Source of the DNA: Streptomyces lomondensis
GTDB lineage: Bacteria; Actinomycetota; Actinomycetes; Streptomycetales; Streptomycetaceae
Reading direction: 5' to 3'
Assembly: GCF_014651035.1 (NCBI RefSeq)
Contig: NZ_BMWC01000004.1
Location: 62,001-126,000, forward strand
Length of the DNA: 64,000 nt
Each line of letters opens with the position of its first letter. Position 1 is the first letter of the stretch. The notes beneath the pieces are model-generated. The model was not told the origin of the DNA. It saw nothing but the letters and a program-made list of their open reading frames with translations, and made no database searches. The position numbers and the translations under genes were made by a program. This document shows, piece after piece, positions 40,824-49,746 of the stretch.

Positions 40824-41976
40824 AAAAGGCTGTTGCACTGCCGTCCATCGTGAAGAGCTGTTCCTCCACGTGGTCCAGGGCCAGGCGTAGGGCGCCTGTC
40901 GCGACTGCCGCGTCGCCGAGGCGGGAGAGGGTTACCTGTGGGGGGCGCAGGCAGTAGCGGGCGAGTTCGTGGCGGAGGGGGTCCAGGACGCCGTCCAGGC
41001 CCGCCGCCCAGCCGCCGATGACGACCAGTTCCGGGTCGAGGGCGAGGGCGAGGGCGGCCACGTCGTGGACCAGGCGCCGGATGAAGCGGTCGACGGCGGC
41101 GCGGGCCCGCTGGTCGCCCTGGCGGGCCTGGGCGAAGACCTCCGCGACCGCCTGTTCGTCGAGGGGGTGGAGGGGCTCGTCCGTGGTGGACAGGAGCCTC
41201 TCGGGCGTCACCTCCCGGCCCAGCAGGTGCAGCGCTCCGATCTCGCCGGCCGCGCCGCCGTAGCCCCGGTGCAGCCGCCCCCCGATCAGCGAGCCGGCGC
41301 CGGGGCTGAGCCCCGCCAGCACGAACACCACGTCGCCGGACTCGACGGCCGCACCCTTCCAGTGCTCGGCGACGGCCGCCGCGTTGGCGTCGTTCTCGAC
41401 CAGGACCGGGCACTTGAACGACCGGCTCAGCCGCTCGCCCAGCCGCAGCCCCGTCCACCCGGGCAGCGCCGTGCCCAGCCGTACCGTGCCGTCCGCCTCG
41501 ACGATGCCGGGCGTTGCCACGCCCACGGCCCGCAGCGAGCCGCGGGCGACCCCGGCCCGCCGCAGCAGCTCGGCGACCGCGCCCCGCACCCGCTCCAGTC
41601 GCTCGTCGGCCCCCGCCGTCTCCGTCACGTCCCTGGCCTGGGCGCCGATCACCCGGCCGTCCAGGTCGGCCAGCAGCGCCGCCACCCGGTGCGCCCCGAT
41701 CTCCACGCCCAGCAGGTGCCCGGCCTCCGCCCGGAACCGGAACCGCCGCGCCGGCCGCCCCTGCCGCCGGGCGGCACCCTCCTCGGCGGCCTTCTCCACG
41801 ACGAGCCCGGCCTCGATGAGCCCTTCGACGACGCCCTCGACGGTCGGCCGGGACAGCCCCGTCACCCGGGTGATCTCGGTCAGCGTCGCGCAGTCCGTGG
41901 CACGCAGCGCGTGCAGCACCACCGCGGAGTTGATCCTGCGCAGCAGCGAGGGATCCCCGCCGGTCAGCCGCCCCAC
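40822..41976 (-). CDS. ROK-family transcriptional regulator
   Basis: A 384-aa repressor with an N-terminal MarR-like winged helix (residues about 15-60: LTEITRVTGLSRPTVEGVVEGLIEAGLV) and a ROK sugar-kinase-like domain (about 80-380). The ATP-fold motif GVEIGAHRVAALLADLDG and the sugar-contact GGAAGEIGAL are present, but the C-x-C-G-x-x-G-C-x-E zinc cluster of kinases is missing, so a sugar-sensing regulator is expected. GTG 41976 is chosen because GGGAGG lies seven bases upstream; the frame opens at 42033. Ligand and targets unknown. Confidence 0.85.
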   Translation of the reverse strand: MGRLTGGDPSLLRRINSAVVLHALRATDCATLTEITRVTGLSRPTVEGVVEGLIEAGLVVEKAAEEGAARRQGRPARRFRFRAEAGHLLGVEIGAHRVAALLADLDGRVIGAQARDVTETAGADERLERVRGAVAELLRRAGVARGSLRAVGVATPGIVEADGTVRLGTALPGWTGLRLGERLSRSFKCPVLVENDANAAAVAEHWKGAAVESGDVVFVLAGLSPGAGSLIGGRLHRGYGGAAGEIGALHLLGREVTPERLLSTTDEPLHPLDEQAVAEVFAQARQGDQRARAAVDRFIRRLVHDVAALALALDPELVVIGGWAAGLDGVLDPLRHELARYCLRPPQVTLSRLGDAAVATGALRLALDHVEEQLFTMDGSATAF

Positions 41977-42064
41977 CGTCCGTCCTCCCAGGTCGTGCGC
42001 GTGTTGGCCGGATCGTACTTCGGCGCGGCACACCCCGGCGAGGGGCGGGCACCGGCCCCGGTGA

Positions 42065-42727
42065 TCAGCCCGGCGCCACGAACCCCGACTCGTACGCGGC
42101 GATCACCGCCTGGGTGCGGTCCCGCGCCCCCAACTTCGCCAGCACGGAGCTGACATGCGACTTCACGGTCTCCGTGCCCACGACCAGCCGGGCCGCGATC
42201 TCCGCGTTCGACAGCCCCCGCGCCATCAGCCGCAGCACCTCCGCCTCGCGCTCGGTCAGCTGGGCCCGCTCCAGCACGGCCCGCGCCGCACGGTTCCCGC
42301 CGCCCTCGCCGTACTCGGCGGCGAGCTGCCGCACCGACGCCGGGAACAGCAGCGACTCGCCCTCGGCGATCAGCCGCACCGCGTGCACGATCTCGGCCGG
42401 CCGGGCCCGCTTCAGCAGGAACCCGTCGGCACCGGCGCGCAGCGCCTCGTACACGTACTCGTCGTTCTCGAAGGTCGTCACCACCAGGATCCGCGGCGGC
42501 TCGTCGACCGTCCGCAGCAGCGCCCGGGTGGCCTCGATACCGTCCAGCAGCGGCATCCGGACGTCCATGGCGACCACGTCCGGCCGCAGCCGCCGCACCA
42601 GCGGGATCACCGACGCCCCGTCCGCGGCCTCCCCGACCACCTCGATGTCGGGCTGTGCCTCCAGCACGGCCCGCAGACCCGCGCGTACGAGGGGTTCGTC
42701 GTCGACGAGGAGAACGGTGACCGGCAT
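42065..42727 (-). CDS. NarL/LuxR-type response regulator
   Basis: A 220-aa DNA-binding response regulator. The receiver domain (residues 1-120) has the acidic DDE cluster at 9-11, phospho-acceptor Asp in AMDVRMP near 55, and a Lys in FLLKRARP near 105. The C-terminal LuxR helix-turn-helix starts near 155 (LTEREAEVLRLMARGLSNAEIAARLVVGTETVKSHVSSVLAKLG). It follows the sensor kinase by 14 bases on the same strand and probably controls the divergent ABC transporter. Confidence 0.92.
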   Translation of the reverse strand: MPVTVLLVDDEPLVRAGLRAVLEAQPDIEVVGEAADGASVIPLVRRLRPDVVAMDVRMPLLDGIEATRALLRTVDEPPRILVVTTFENDEYVYEALRAGADGFLLKRARPAEIVHAVRLIAEGESLLFPASVRQLAAEYGEGGGNRAARAVLERAQLTEREAEVLRLMARGLSNAEIAARLVVGTETVKSHVSSVLAKLGARDRTQAVIAAYESGFVAPG

Positions 42728-42741
42728 CGGCCTAGCCTAGA

Positions 42742-43911
42742 TCAACTCAACGGCAGCTCGACATGAACCTGCCAGTCACCCTCGTCGGGGCCGGTCCGTG
42801 CCAGTCCGCCCAGCAGGGCCGCGCGCTCGCGTATGCCGCGCAGGCCGCTGCCGCGACCGGGGCCGGGTATCCCCGCCGGGCACGGATTGCGTATCGCGAT
42901 GACGAGAGTGTCGTCGGCGGCGTGCACACGCACCCGTACCGGGACCGCCCCGGCGTGCCGCAGCACATTGGTCAGCGACTCCTGGAGGATCCGGTAGCCC
43001 TCCCGGGACACCGGACCGGGCACCGTGTCCACCGGGCCGGTCACCTCGGCGTCGACCTTCGCCCCCGACGCGCGCGCGGACTCCAGCAGGCGGTCGGCAT
43101 CCGCGAGGGTCGGTCTGCTGCTCACCGGTTTCTCCGACTCGCGCAGGATGCCGAGCACCCGCTCCAGGTCCTCCAGGGCCGCCCGGCCGGTCTCCTCGAT
43201 GGCGCCCAGCGCCCGGTCGGTGAACTCCGCGTCGCCCGCCGCCCGCGCGGCCCCCGCCTGCACCACGGCGACCGTGAGCGCATGCCCGATGGAGTCGTGC
43301 AACTCGCGGGCGATACGCGTGCGTTCCAGAAGCTGTTCGGTGCGCTCCTCCAGGGCGGCGAGCCGCTCGGCGGGGGAGGGGCCCAGCAACCGCAGGGCGA
43401 GCCGGGTGACGAGGTGCCCCGAGCCGACCACGAGGGCGGCCGTCAGCACCAGGGGCAGGGGTGCGAGCAGCACATGCCACCAGTGGTGGCCGCCCACGGG
43501 AATCCAGGAGCCGGCGGCGCGCTCACCGCTGAGCGCCGTCGACACGAGGTCCACCGAGAGGAACGGTAACTGGAAGGTGAGGTGGGACACCACGGCGCCG
43601 AGGAGCAGCCGAAGCTCCAGCCACACCACCGTCCGTCCGCGGTCGGCCCACGTGGCCGAGGGAGCGACCATGATCCCCATGCTCGCGCTCTCGTCCCGAT
43701 GGCCGAACAGCAGCAGCCGGGCCTGGAACCCCTCCACGACCCGCGCGGCGGGTATCAGGCCCGCGAGCCCGAGCAGCACCACCGCGGTGACCGGAGTCCA
43801 CCACGCCTCGTCGATGAACAGCCACAGCGCCGGCCACACGACGGCCATCGCGAGATGCAGCCACCGCGTGTACGTCACCGCCCGCGTGAACGGGCGCAGC
43901 ATGCGGACCAT
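42742..43911 (-). CDS. Sensor histidine kinase (DesK/NarL-partner type)
   Basis: A 389-aa membrane kinase. Several N-terminal hydrophobic segments (residues about 15-150) probably sense a membrane-linked signal. The HisKA_3 box IARELHDSIGHALTVAVVQAG near residue 195 carries the phosphorylated His, and the compact HATPase domain ends with GSGLRGIRERAALLGG. ATG 43911 (MVRMLRP) is chosen; the frame is open further but enters the divergent ABC gene. It forms a two-component operon with the response regulator downstream. Confidence 0.9.
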   Translation of the reverse strand: MVRMLRPFTRAVTYTRWLHLAMAVVWPALWLFIDEAWWTPVTAVVLLGLAGLIPAARVVEGFQARLLLFGHRDESASMGIMVAPSATWADRGRTVVWLELRLLLGAVVSHLTFQLPFLSVDLVSTALSGERAAGSWIPVGGHHWWHVLLAPLPLVLTAALVVGSGHLVTRLALRLLGPSPAERLAALEERTEQLLERTRIARELHDSIGHALTVAVVQAGAARAAGDAEFTDRALGAIEETGRAALEDLERVLGILRESEKPVSSRPTLADADRLLESARASGAKVDAEVTGPVDTVPGPVSREGYRILQESLTNVLRHAGAVPVRVRVHAADDTLVIAIRNPCPAGIPGPGRGSGLRGIRERAALLGGLARTGPDEGDWQVHVELPLS

Positions 43912-43945
43912 TGCGTCATCGTGCCAGCCACCACTGACAGCGAGC

Positions 43946-43986
43946 CTCCCCCGCCCGGGGGAGACGATCTCCACCGCCGGGGGAGG
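43946..43986. promoter_or_regulatory. Repeated CGGGGGAG half-sites, likely response regulator operator
   Basis: CTCCCCCG-CC-CGGGGGAG (43946-43963) is a perfect palindrome, and a further CGGGGGAGG lies at 43978-43986, 22 bases (two helical turns) from its partner. It sits between the divergent two-component and ABC operons. Confidence 0.55.
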
Positions 43987-44019
43987 CCCGGACCCCGCCC
44001 CGGCGGCCAGGCTGCTGCC

Positions 44020-44940
44020 ATGACCAGCATCGACGTCCAGGACCTCACCAAGGAGTTCGGCGGCCGGCGAGCCGTGGACCACCTCACCTTCCGCGTGCTG
44101 CCCGGCCGCGTCACCGGTTTCCTCGGCCCCAACGGCGCCGGGAAGTCCACCACCATGCGGCTGGTGCTCGGCCTCGACCGGCCGACCGCCGGCAGCGCCA
44201 CGCTCGGCGGCCGCCCCTACGCGACCCTGCGCGAACCCCTGCGCCATGTGGGCGCCCTGCTCGACGCGCAGGCCGCGCACGGCTCCCGCACCGCCCGCGA
44301 CCACCTCCGAGTTCTGGCCGCGAGCAACCGCATTCCGGACCGACGGGTCGACGAGGTGCTGGAGGAGACCGGCCTGGCGTCGGTGGCCCGCCGCCGCGTG
44401 CGGACCTACTCCCTGGGCATGCGCCAGCGGCTGGGCATCGCCGCCGCCCTGCTGGGCGACCCCGAGGTGGTCATGCTGGACGAGCCGTCCAACGGCCTCG
44501 ACCCCGAAGGCATCGTGTGGATCCGCAGGGTGCTGCGCCGGCTCGCGGCGGAGGGCCGCACGGTCCTGGTCTCCAGCCACCTGATGAACGAGACCGCGTC
44601 CTTCGCCGACCACCTCGTGGTGCTCGGTAGGGGCCGGCTGCTGGCGGACACCCCGATGCGGGACTTCATCCACGCGCGTGTGCGGCCGCGCGTCCGCATC
44701 CGTACGACCGACCCCGTCGCCCTGAAGTGCGCCCTCGCCCGGCACGGCCACGACGTCGTGGAGCACGAGGACGGCCACTGGACCGTGCACCACGCGCGCG
44801 TGGACGACATCGGCCGCGTCACCTCCGGCGCGGGCGTGCCCGTCCTGGAACTCGCGGCGGAGGAAGGCACGTTGGAGCAGGCCTACTTCGACCTCACCGG
44901 GACCGAGAGCGAGTTCACCGCACCCTCCCAGGAGGCCTGA
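44020..44940 (+). CDS. ABC-2 type transporter ATPase
   Basis: A 306-aa ATPase of the drug/antibiotic-efflux type. It has Walker A GPNGAGKST (residues about 37-45), Q-loop region GALLDAQAAH, signature YSLGMRQRL, Walker B VVMLDEPSNGLDPEG and the VSSHLMNE H-loop. The C-terminal 90 residues are the extra domain common in efflux ATPases. ATG 44020 starts the gene, two bases before which its permease partner ends downstream at 44943. The divergent two-component system suggests it is induced by an antimicrobial or lipid stress. Confidence 0.9.
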   Translation: MTSIDVQDLTKEFGGRRAVDHLTFRVLPGRVTGFLGPNGAGKSTTMRLVLGLDRPTAGSATLGGRPYATLREPLRHVGALLDAQAAHGSRTARDHLRVLAASNRIPDRRVDEVLEETGLASVARRRVRTYSLGMRQRLGIAAALLGDPEVVMLDEPSNGLDPEGIVWIRRVLRRLAAEGRTVLVSSHLMNETASFADHLVVLGRGRLLADTPMRDFIHARVRPRVRIRTTDPVALKCALARHGHDVVEHEDGHWTVHHARVDDIGRVTSGAGVPVLELAAEEGTLEQAYFDLTGTESEFTAPSQEA

Positions 44941-44942
44941 CC

Positions 44943-45668
44943 ATGCACCACACGGCTGTTCTCCGTTCCGAGTGGCTGAAGATCCGCACGCTCCGCTCGC
45001 TGCCGGGCGCGCTCCTGGCCCTGTTCGCCGCGACCACGGCGTTCTCCGCGATCGCCGGTGTCTCCGGCACGTCGGACCCGGGGTTCGACCCGCTGTTCAC
45101 GGCGCTGTCCGGTGTCATACCGGGGCAGATCGCGGCCGTCGCCTTCGGGGCCATGGCCGTGTCGTCGGAGTTCCACCAGGGCGCGCTCCGGCTCTCACTG
45201 GCCGCGGTTCCGCAGCGGGGCCGGTGGTTCGCTGCCAAGGCGGCCGCCATCGCCGTACCGGCCCTGGTGGTCGGGCTGGTGACGGCACTCGCCGCCCTCC
45301 TGGTGGCGCGGGCGGGGCTCGGCACGGCGGCCGACCGGCTCAGCACCGGCGAGCAGGTGCGCGGTGTCGTGGGCTGCGGGGTCTACCTCATGCTGATGGC
45401 CCTGTTCGCCGCCGGGCTCGCCGCCCTGCTGCGCAGCGGCGTGGCCACGCTGTCCCTGATGGTCCCGTTCATCCTCGTCGTGTCGTTCGTGATCGGCGAC
45501 GCGACCGGCACCGTCGCCGACTTCCTGCCCGACAAGGCGGGACAGCTGGTCCTCCACGAGACGTACGACGGAACCCTCGGGCCCTGGTCGGGTCTCGCGG
45601 TGACCGCGCTGTGGACGGCCGGCGCCCTGCTGGTGGGAGCGTGGCGCCTGCGCCGCCGGGACGCCTGA
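44943..45668 (+). CDS. ABC-2 type transporter permease
   Basis: A 241-aa membrane subunit with about six hydrophobic helices and the family's typical start (LRSEWLKIRTLRSLPGALLALF) plus a central SSEFHQGALRLSLAAVPQRGRW loop. It begins two bases after the ATPase stop, with AGGAGG in the ATPase end as binding site, so the two form one transporter. The cargo is unknown. Confidence 0.88.
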   Translation: MHHTAVLRSEWLKIRTLRSLPGALLALFAATTAFSAIAGVSGTSDPGFDPLFTALSGVIPGQIAAVAFGAMAVSSEFHQGALRLSLAAVPQRGRWFAAKAAAIAVPALVVGLVTALAALLVARAGLGTAADRLSTGEQVRGVVGCGVYLMLMALFAAGLAALLRSGVATLSLMVPFILVVSFVIGDATGTVADFLPDKAGQLVLHETYDGTLGPWSGLAVTALWTAGALLVGAWRLRRRDA

Positions 45669-45723
45669 CCGGGACCGGACTGATGCCCCGCCAAGTGTCA
45701 GTGGCGGCGGGTTTACTGGACCC

Positions 45724-46155
45724 ATGAACATCGCACAGCACCTCGCCCTCATCGACGAGCTGTGCTACCGCCCCTTTCCGGCGGAGCACGGCCCGTCGGA
45801 CGTCGGCGCCTCGGGACCCGGCCACCACGTCGCGGTGTTAGACGCCGCGGCGGACAGCGACCCGGCGCGGTGGGCGGTGGTGGTCGACCAGTTCGAGAAG
45901 GACCGGGACGCCGTCTACGAGCTGCTCGCCTCGCGCTGGGGCGACACACCGCCCTACAACCTGCAGACCGTCCTCCTGCGCACCGAGCGCGAGGAGATAC
46001 CCCGGCCGTGGGCCGAGTTGAGCGAGCGCGCCGACGTCGCGTACCTGTGGGAGGTGGAGGGCACCGGCCGCTGGGTCGCCGTGGCGGTCACCGGCCGGGA
46101 CGCGTCGCAAGAGGTCCAACTGCTGGCCCTGGTGACGGAGATCGACCCGCCGTGA
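45724..46155 (+). CDS. Hypothetical protein, conserved-looking
   Basis: A 143-aa soluble protein I do not recognise. It is acidic and Trp-rich toward its end (LWEVEGTGRWVAVAVTGRD), with no signal peptide, membrane segment or obvious catalytic motif. Codon use is typical of the genome, so it is probably expressed. ATG 45724 lies 55 bases after the ABC permease stop. Its last codons and stop are partly duplicated just downstream (46162-46191), and that copy is out of frame with any gene. Confidence 0.65.
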   Translation: MNIAQHLALIDELCYRPFPAEHGPSDVGASGPGHHVAVLDAAADSDPARWAVVVDQFEKDRDAVYELLASRWGDTPPYNLQTVLLRTEREEIPRPWAELSERADVAYLWEVEGTGRWVAVAVTGRDASQEVQLLALVTEIDPP

Positions 46156-46191
46156 GCGATCCCCTGGTCACGGACATCGACCCGCCGTGAG
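46127..46191. repeat. 35-bp tandem duplication over a gene end
   Basis: A 30-base segment ending ATCGACCCGCCGTGAG at 46127-46156 recurs at 46162-46191 with two mismatches. The left copy holds the last ten codons and stop of the hypothetical gene at 45724. Confidence 0.9.
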
Positions 46192-46193
46192 GG

Positions 46194-46739
46194 TCAGCCC
46201 TCGGCGGCCTCCCGCAGCCGCGCGAACTCCTTGGCCATCGTCTCGGCCGTCCAGTGAGCGTTCAGCCCGCTCGGGTTGGGCAGCACCCACACCCGCGTGT
46301 CCCCGATGGTCCGCGCCTGCGGTCCGACCCGGGCCTTCCGGTCGTCGAACGCCGCGCGGTACGCGGTCACTCCCACCACGGCCAGCCAGCGCGGCCGCAG
46401 CCGCCCCACCTTCAGCGCGAGCAGCCGCCCGCCCTCCCGGTACTCCTCGGCACTCAGCTCGTCGGCCCGAGCCGTGGGCCGTGCCACGACGTTGGTGATG
46501 CCGAGCCCGTACGACAGCAGCTCCCGCTGCTCGGACGGCTTGAGCAGCCGCGGCGTGAACCCGGACCGGTGCAGTACCGGCCAGAAACGGTTGCCCGGGC
46601 GGGCGAAGTGATGGCCCGTCGCGGCGGTCATCAGACCGGGATTTATCCCGCAGAACAGCACCCGCAGACCGTCCGCGACCACGTCCGGCACGACACGGTC
46701 GCGGGCGGCCTGAAGCTCCTCCGGCGTGAATCGCGCCAT
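46194..46739 (-). CDS. mug: Mug/TDG-type mismatch-specific DNA glycosylase
   Basis: A 181-aa uracil-DNA glycosylase family 2 protein that removes uracil or thymine from G mismatches. LFCGINPGLMTAATGHHFARPGNRFW (residues about 26-51) holds the Asn-type catalytic motif and the following active-site loop, and VLPNPSGLNAHW (near 154) is the insertion loop that probes the helix. ATG 46739 is chosen by homology; the frame extends to 46853 inside purB. It follows purB by 13 bases on the same strand. Confidence 0.88.
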   Translation of the reverse strand: MARFTPEELQAARDRVVPDVVADGLRVLFCGINPGLMTAATGHHFARPGNRFWPVLHRSGFTPRLLKPSEQRELLSYGLGITNVVARPTARADELSAEEYREGGRLLALKVGRLRPRWLAVVGVTAYRAAFDDRKARVGPQARTIGDTRVWVLPNPSGLNAHWTAETMAKEFARLREAAEG

Positions 46740-46752
46740 GGTGTGCGGCGCG

Positions 46753-48195
46753 TCAGAGAATCGCCCCGGGCGTGTAGCCCGCGGCCTGGGGGTGCTGCTT
46801 GACGATCTCCTCGACCCGGGCGACGACGGCGGCGACCTGGTCGCCCGCGGCACCCGTGAAGGACAGCTTGTCGGCCATCAGCGCGTCCAGCTCCGCGCGG
46901 TCGAGCGGAATGCGCGCGTCGGCGGCCAGCTTGTCGAGCAGTTCGTTGCGCTCGGCGCCCTGCTCGCGCATGGCGAGCGCGGAGGCGACGGCGTTCTCCT
47001 TGATCGCCTCGTGCGCGAGCTCCCGCCCGACACCCGCGCGCACGGCGCCCATGAGGACCTTGGTGGTGGCGAGGAACGGCAGGTAGCGGTCCAGCTCACG
47101 GGCGACGACCGCCGGGAACGCGCCGAACTCGTCGAGCACCGTCAGGAACGTCTCCAGCAGACCGTCCAGCGCGAAGAACGCGTCCGGCAGCGCGACCCGG
47201 CGCACCACCGAGCAGGACACGTCGCCTTCGTTCCACTGGTCGCCCGCCAGCTCGCCGGTCATCGAGGCGTAGCCGCGCAGGATCACCATGAGGCCGTTGA
47301 CGCGCTCGCAGGAGCGGGTGTTCATCTTGTGCGGCATGGCGGAGGAGCCGACCTGGCCGGGTTTGAAGCCCTCCGTGACCAGCTCGTGCCCGGCCATCAG
47401 CCGGATCGTCTTCGCCAGCGACGACGGCGCCGCCGCCAGCTGCACCAGCGCGGTGACGACCTCGTAGTCCAGCGAGCGCGGGTAGACCTGGCCGACCGAG
47501 GTGAAGGCCTGTGAGAAGCCCAGGTGCGCGGCGATCCGCTGCTCCAGGTCCGCGAGCTTCGCGGCGTCCCCGCCGAGCAGGTCAAGCATGTCCTGCGCGG
47601 TGCCGACCGGGCCCTTGATGCCGCGCAGCGGGTAGCGGCCCAGCAGCTCCTCGACCCGGCCGTAGGCGACGAGCAGCTCGTCGGCGGCGGTCGCGAAGCG
47701 CTTGCCGAGGGTGGTGGCCTGCGCGGCCACGTTGTGCGAGCGGCCGGCCATGACCAGCTCGCCGTACTCACCGGCCAGCTTGCCCAGGCGGGCCAGGACC
47801 GCCACCGTGCGGTCGCGCATCAGCTCCAGCGACAGCCGGATCTGGAGCTGCTCGACGTTCTCGGTGAGGTCGCGGGAGGTCATGCCCTTGTGCACGTGCT
47901 CGTGCCCGGCGAGGTCGTTGAACTCCTCGATCCGCGCCTTCACGTCGTGCCGCGTGACCTTCTCCCGCTCGGCGATGGAGGCCAGGTCGACGGTGTCGAG
48001 CACGCGCTCGTAGTCGGCGAGCGCCGCGTCCGGCACCTCGATCCCGAGGTCCTTCTGGGCCCGCAGCACGGCGAGCCAGAGCTGCCGCTCCAGCTTCACC
48101 TTCTGCTCGGGCGACCAGAGCGTGGCGAGCTCGGCGGAGGCGTAGCGTCCGGCGAGGACGTTCGGGATGCGGGGCTTGGCGGGAGCGGAAGTCAC
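46753..48195 (-). CDS. purB: Adenylosuccinate lyase (PurB)
   Basis: A 480-aa enzyme acting twice in purine synthesis: SAICAR to AICAR plus fumarate and adenylosuccinate to AMP plus fumarate. The fumarase/aspartase signature GSSAMPHKMNTRSCE (near residue 277) contains the flexible catalytic serine loop; HVHKGMTSRDLTEN (near 85) and MAGRSHNVAAQAT (near 158) hold substrate and catalytic histidines. GTG 48195 lies eight bases from the -10 TATACT, so the transcript is probably leaderless. Mug-like glycosylase follows in the same direction. Confidence 0.94.
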   Translation of the reverse strand: MTSAPAKPRIPNVLAGRYASAELATLWSPEQKVKLERQLWLAVLRAQKDLGIEVPDAALADYERVLDTVDLASIAEREKVTRHDVKARIEEFNDLAGHEHVHKGMTSRDLTENVEQLQIRLSLELMRDRTVAVLARLGKLAGEYGELVMAGRSHNVAAQATTLGKRFATAADELLVAYGRVEELLGRYPLRGIKGPVGTAQDMLDLLGGDAAKLADLEQRIAAHLGFSQAFTSVGQVYPRSLDYEVVTALVQLAAAPSSLAKTIRLMAGHELVTEGFKPGQVGSSAMPHKMNTRSCERVNGLMVILRGYASMTGELAGDQWNEGDVSCSVVRRVALPDAFFALDGLLETFLTVLDEFGAFPAVVARELDRYLPFLATTKVLMGAVRAGVGRELAHEAIKENAVASALAMREQGAERNELLDKLAADARIPLDRAELDALMADKLSFTGAAGDQVAAVVARVEEIVKQHPQAAGYTPGAIL

Positions 48196-48203
48196 GTGGA
48201 CGG

Positions 48204-48209
48204 AGTATA
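48204..48209 (-). promoter_or_regulatory. purB -10 element
   Basis: TATACT on the minus strand ends eight bases before the purB GTG, which fits a leaderless start. No clear -35 is visible. Confidence 0.5.
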
Positions 48210-48298
48210 CGCAGCGTCCACGGCGGCCCAGAAGCGTCCATACCTTCCGGAGAGCGCAGGTCGGAGCCACCTTGACCTGCGCGTCTCGGTCGTGGTCC

Positions 48299-48844
48299 CT
48301 ACACGCTGTCGAGGATCTTCGTCCGGCGATCCTGGTACTCCGCGTCCGTGATCGCTCCGGCCGCCCGCAACTGGTCCAGCGTGGCCAGGCGCGCGGCGAT
48401 GTCACCGGCGGGGGAGGCCGCCGCAGGCGCGGCCTGGGCCGGAGCGACGGGGGCGGCACTGCCCGAGATCTTCATGCGCAGGTGGTCGGCCAGCGCCTTC
48501 CCCTGGTCCTTCGGCACCTGCTTGATCTCGGCCTTGTTGCCCGACGCGAACACCGTCAGCGTGCCCATCAGCATGCCGCCCGACCACTGCACGGAGCTGA
48601 TCCGGCTGTACGGGAAGTCCTCCACCTGCTGGGACATCACCCCGTGGAAGTAGAACACCAGCCGCTGGTTCGTCATCGCCAGCAGGCCGTTGCCCCTGCC
48701 GTACACCCCCGCGGCGAGCATCTCCACCGTCTCGCCCTCCCACAGCACCTCGGGAAGCCTCTGGATCTCACGCTTCGCGCCGAAGGAACTGGACAGCTTC
48801 TCGGCCGCTGCATCGATGTCCGGCCGTACGTTGAACGCCACCAT
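48299..48844 (-). CDS. PH-like domain protein with C-terminal SHOCT domain
   Basis: A 181-aa protein. Residues about 30-120 look like a bacterial pleckstrin-homology-type domain (EVLWEGETVEMLAAGVYGRGNGLLAMTNQRLVFYFHG ... FPYSRISSVQWSGG). An Ala/Pro linker leads to a SHOCT domain at about 150-181 (IAARLATLDQLRAAGAITDAEYQDRRTKIL), a short oligomerisation/targeting module. No catalytic motif. ATG 48844 has AAGGGGGG upstream. Function unknown; membrane or envelope association is typical of such combinations. It lies 56 bases after the SGNH hydrolase gene. Confidence 0.8.
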   Translation of the reverse strand: MVAFNVRPDIDAAAEKLSSSFGAKREIQRLPEVLWEGETVEMLAAGVYGRGNGLLAMTNQRLVFYFHGVMSQQVEDFPYSRISSVQWSGGMLMGTLTVFASGNKAEIKQVPKDQGKALADHLRMKISGSAAPVAPAQAAPAAASPAGDIAARLATLDQLRAAGAITDAEYQDRRTKILDSV

Positions 48845-48900
48845 GGCGGTCCCCCCCTTCAGGATGTGCCCGGATCGTACCGACGCGGGACGGGAACCGC

Positions 48901-49680
48901 TTACATCCGGTCCTCGTACGGCAGCAGTTCGGGGCGCTTGGGCGGCAGTCCGTCGCCCGAGGAGCGGCCCGTCAGGCGGCGGCCGATCCACGGCAGCAGG
49001 TGCTGCCGGGCGAAGCGCACGTCCGCCGCACGCCGCATCAGCCAGCCCGGCGGCAGCGTCGTCGGCATCGGCGTGCGCCACTCGGTGTCCTCGGGCTCGT
49101 GACCGAGCTGCTGCCACACGGCCTCGGCGACCCGGCGGTGGCCCTCGGCCGTCAGGTGCAGCCGGTCCACGTCCCACAGCCGCGGGTCGGCGAGCGAGGG
49201 GGCGCCGTACAGGTCGACGACCAGTGCGCCGCGCCGCGCGGCCAGCTCGTCGACACAGGCGAACAGCTCCTCCATGCGCGGCCGGAACCGCTCCAGGACG
49301 GGGCCCCGCCGGCCCGGGCTGCGCATCAGCACGAGCTGCTTGCAGGAGGGGGCCAGCTTCTCCACGGCCTCCTCCAGGAGCCCGCGCACCCGGCCCATGT
49401 CGCACTTGGGCCGCAGGGTGTCGTTGAGGCCGCCGACCAGGGTGACGACGTCGGCTCCCATGGCCGCCGCCACGTCCACCTGCTCGTCGACGATCTGCCG
49501 GATCAGCTTGCCGCGGACCGCCAGGTTGGCGTACCGGAAGCCGGGCGTACGGGCCGCCATCCGCGCGGCGAGCAGGTCGGCCCAGCCTCGGTAGGTGCCG
49601 TCGGGCAGCAGGTCCGACATGCCCTCGGTGAAGGAGTCGCCGACCGCGACCAGGCTGGTGTAGGTGGGGTTCGTCTGCAT
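48901..49680 (-). CDS. SGNH/GDSL-family hydrolase
   Basis: A 259-aa hydrolase. Block I AVGDSFTEGMSD (residues about 12-23) carries the nucleophile Ser, NLAVRGKLI supplies the Gly block, VGGLND (near 83) the Asn block, and DVDRLHLTAEGHRR (near 170) the catalytic Asp-His pair. There is no signal peptide, so it is probably cytoplasmic, and it has a basic C-terminal extension of about 60 residues with WLMRRAADVRFARQHLLPW. Acyl-ester substrates are likely but not identifiable. Start ATG 49680. Confidence 0.88.
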   Translation of the reverse strand: MQTNPTYTSLVAVGDSFTEGMSDLLPDGTYRGWADLLAARMAARTPGFRYANLAVRGKLIRQIVDEQVDVAAAMGADVVTLVGGLNDTLRPKCDMGRVRGLLEEAVEKLAPSCKQLVLMRSPGRRGPVLERFRPRMEELFACVDELAARRGALVVDLYGAPSLADPRLWDVDRLHLTAEGHRRVAEAVWQQLGHEPEDTEWRTPMPTTLPPGWLMRRAADVRFARQHLLPWIGRRLTGRSSGDGLPPKRPELLPYEDRM

Positions 49681-49746
49681 GGCGACGGAAATGGTATCCC
49701 GTGCACATACCCAGCGGTCGGTCGGCCTGTGAGGGGGCCGGGCCGC

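Noticed and set aside
42065..45668. Bce-type peptide-sensing module
   Set aside because: The kinase is of the HisKA_3 type and the permease is a small ABC-2 protein without the large external loop.
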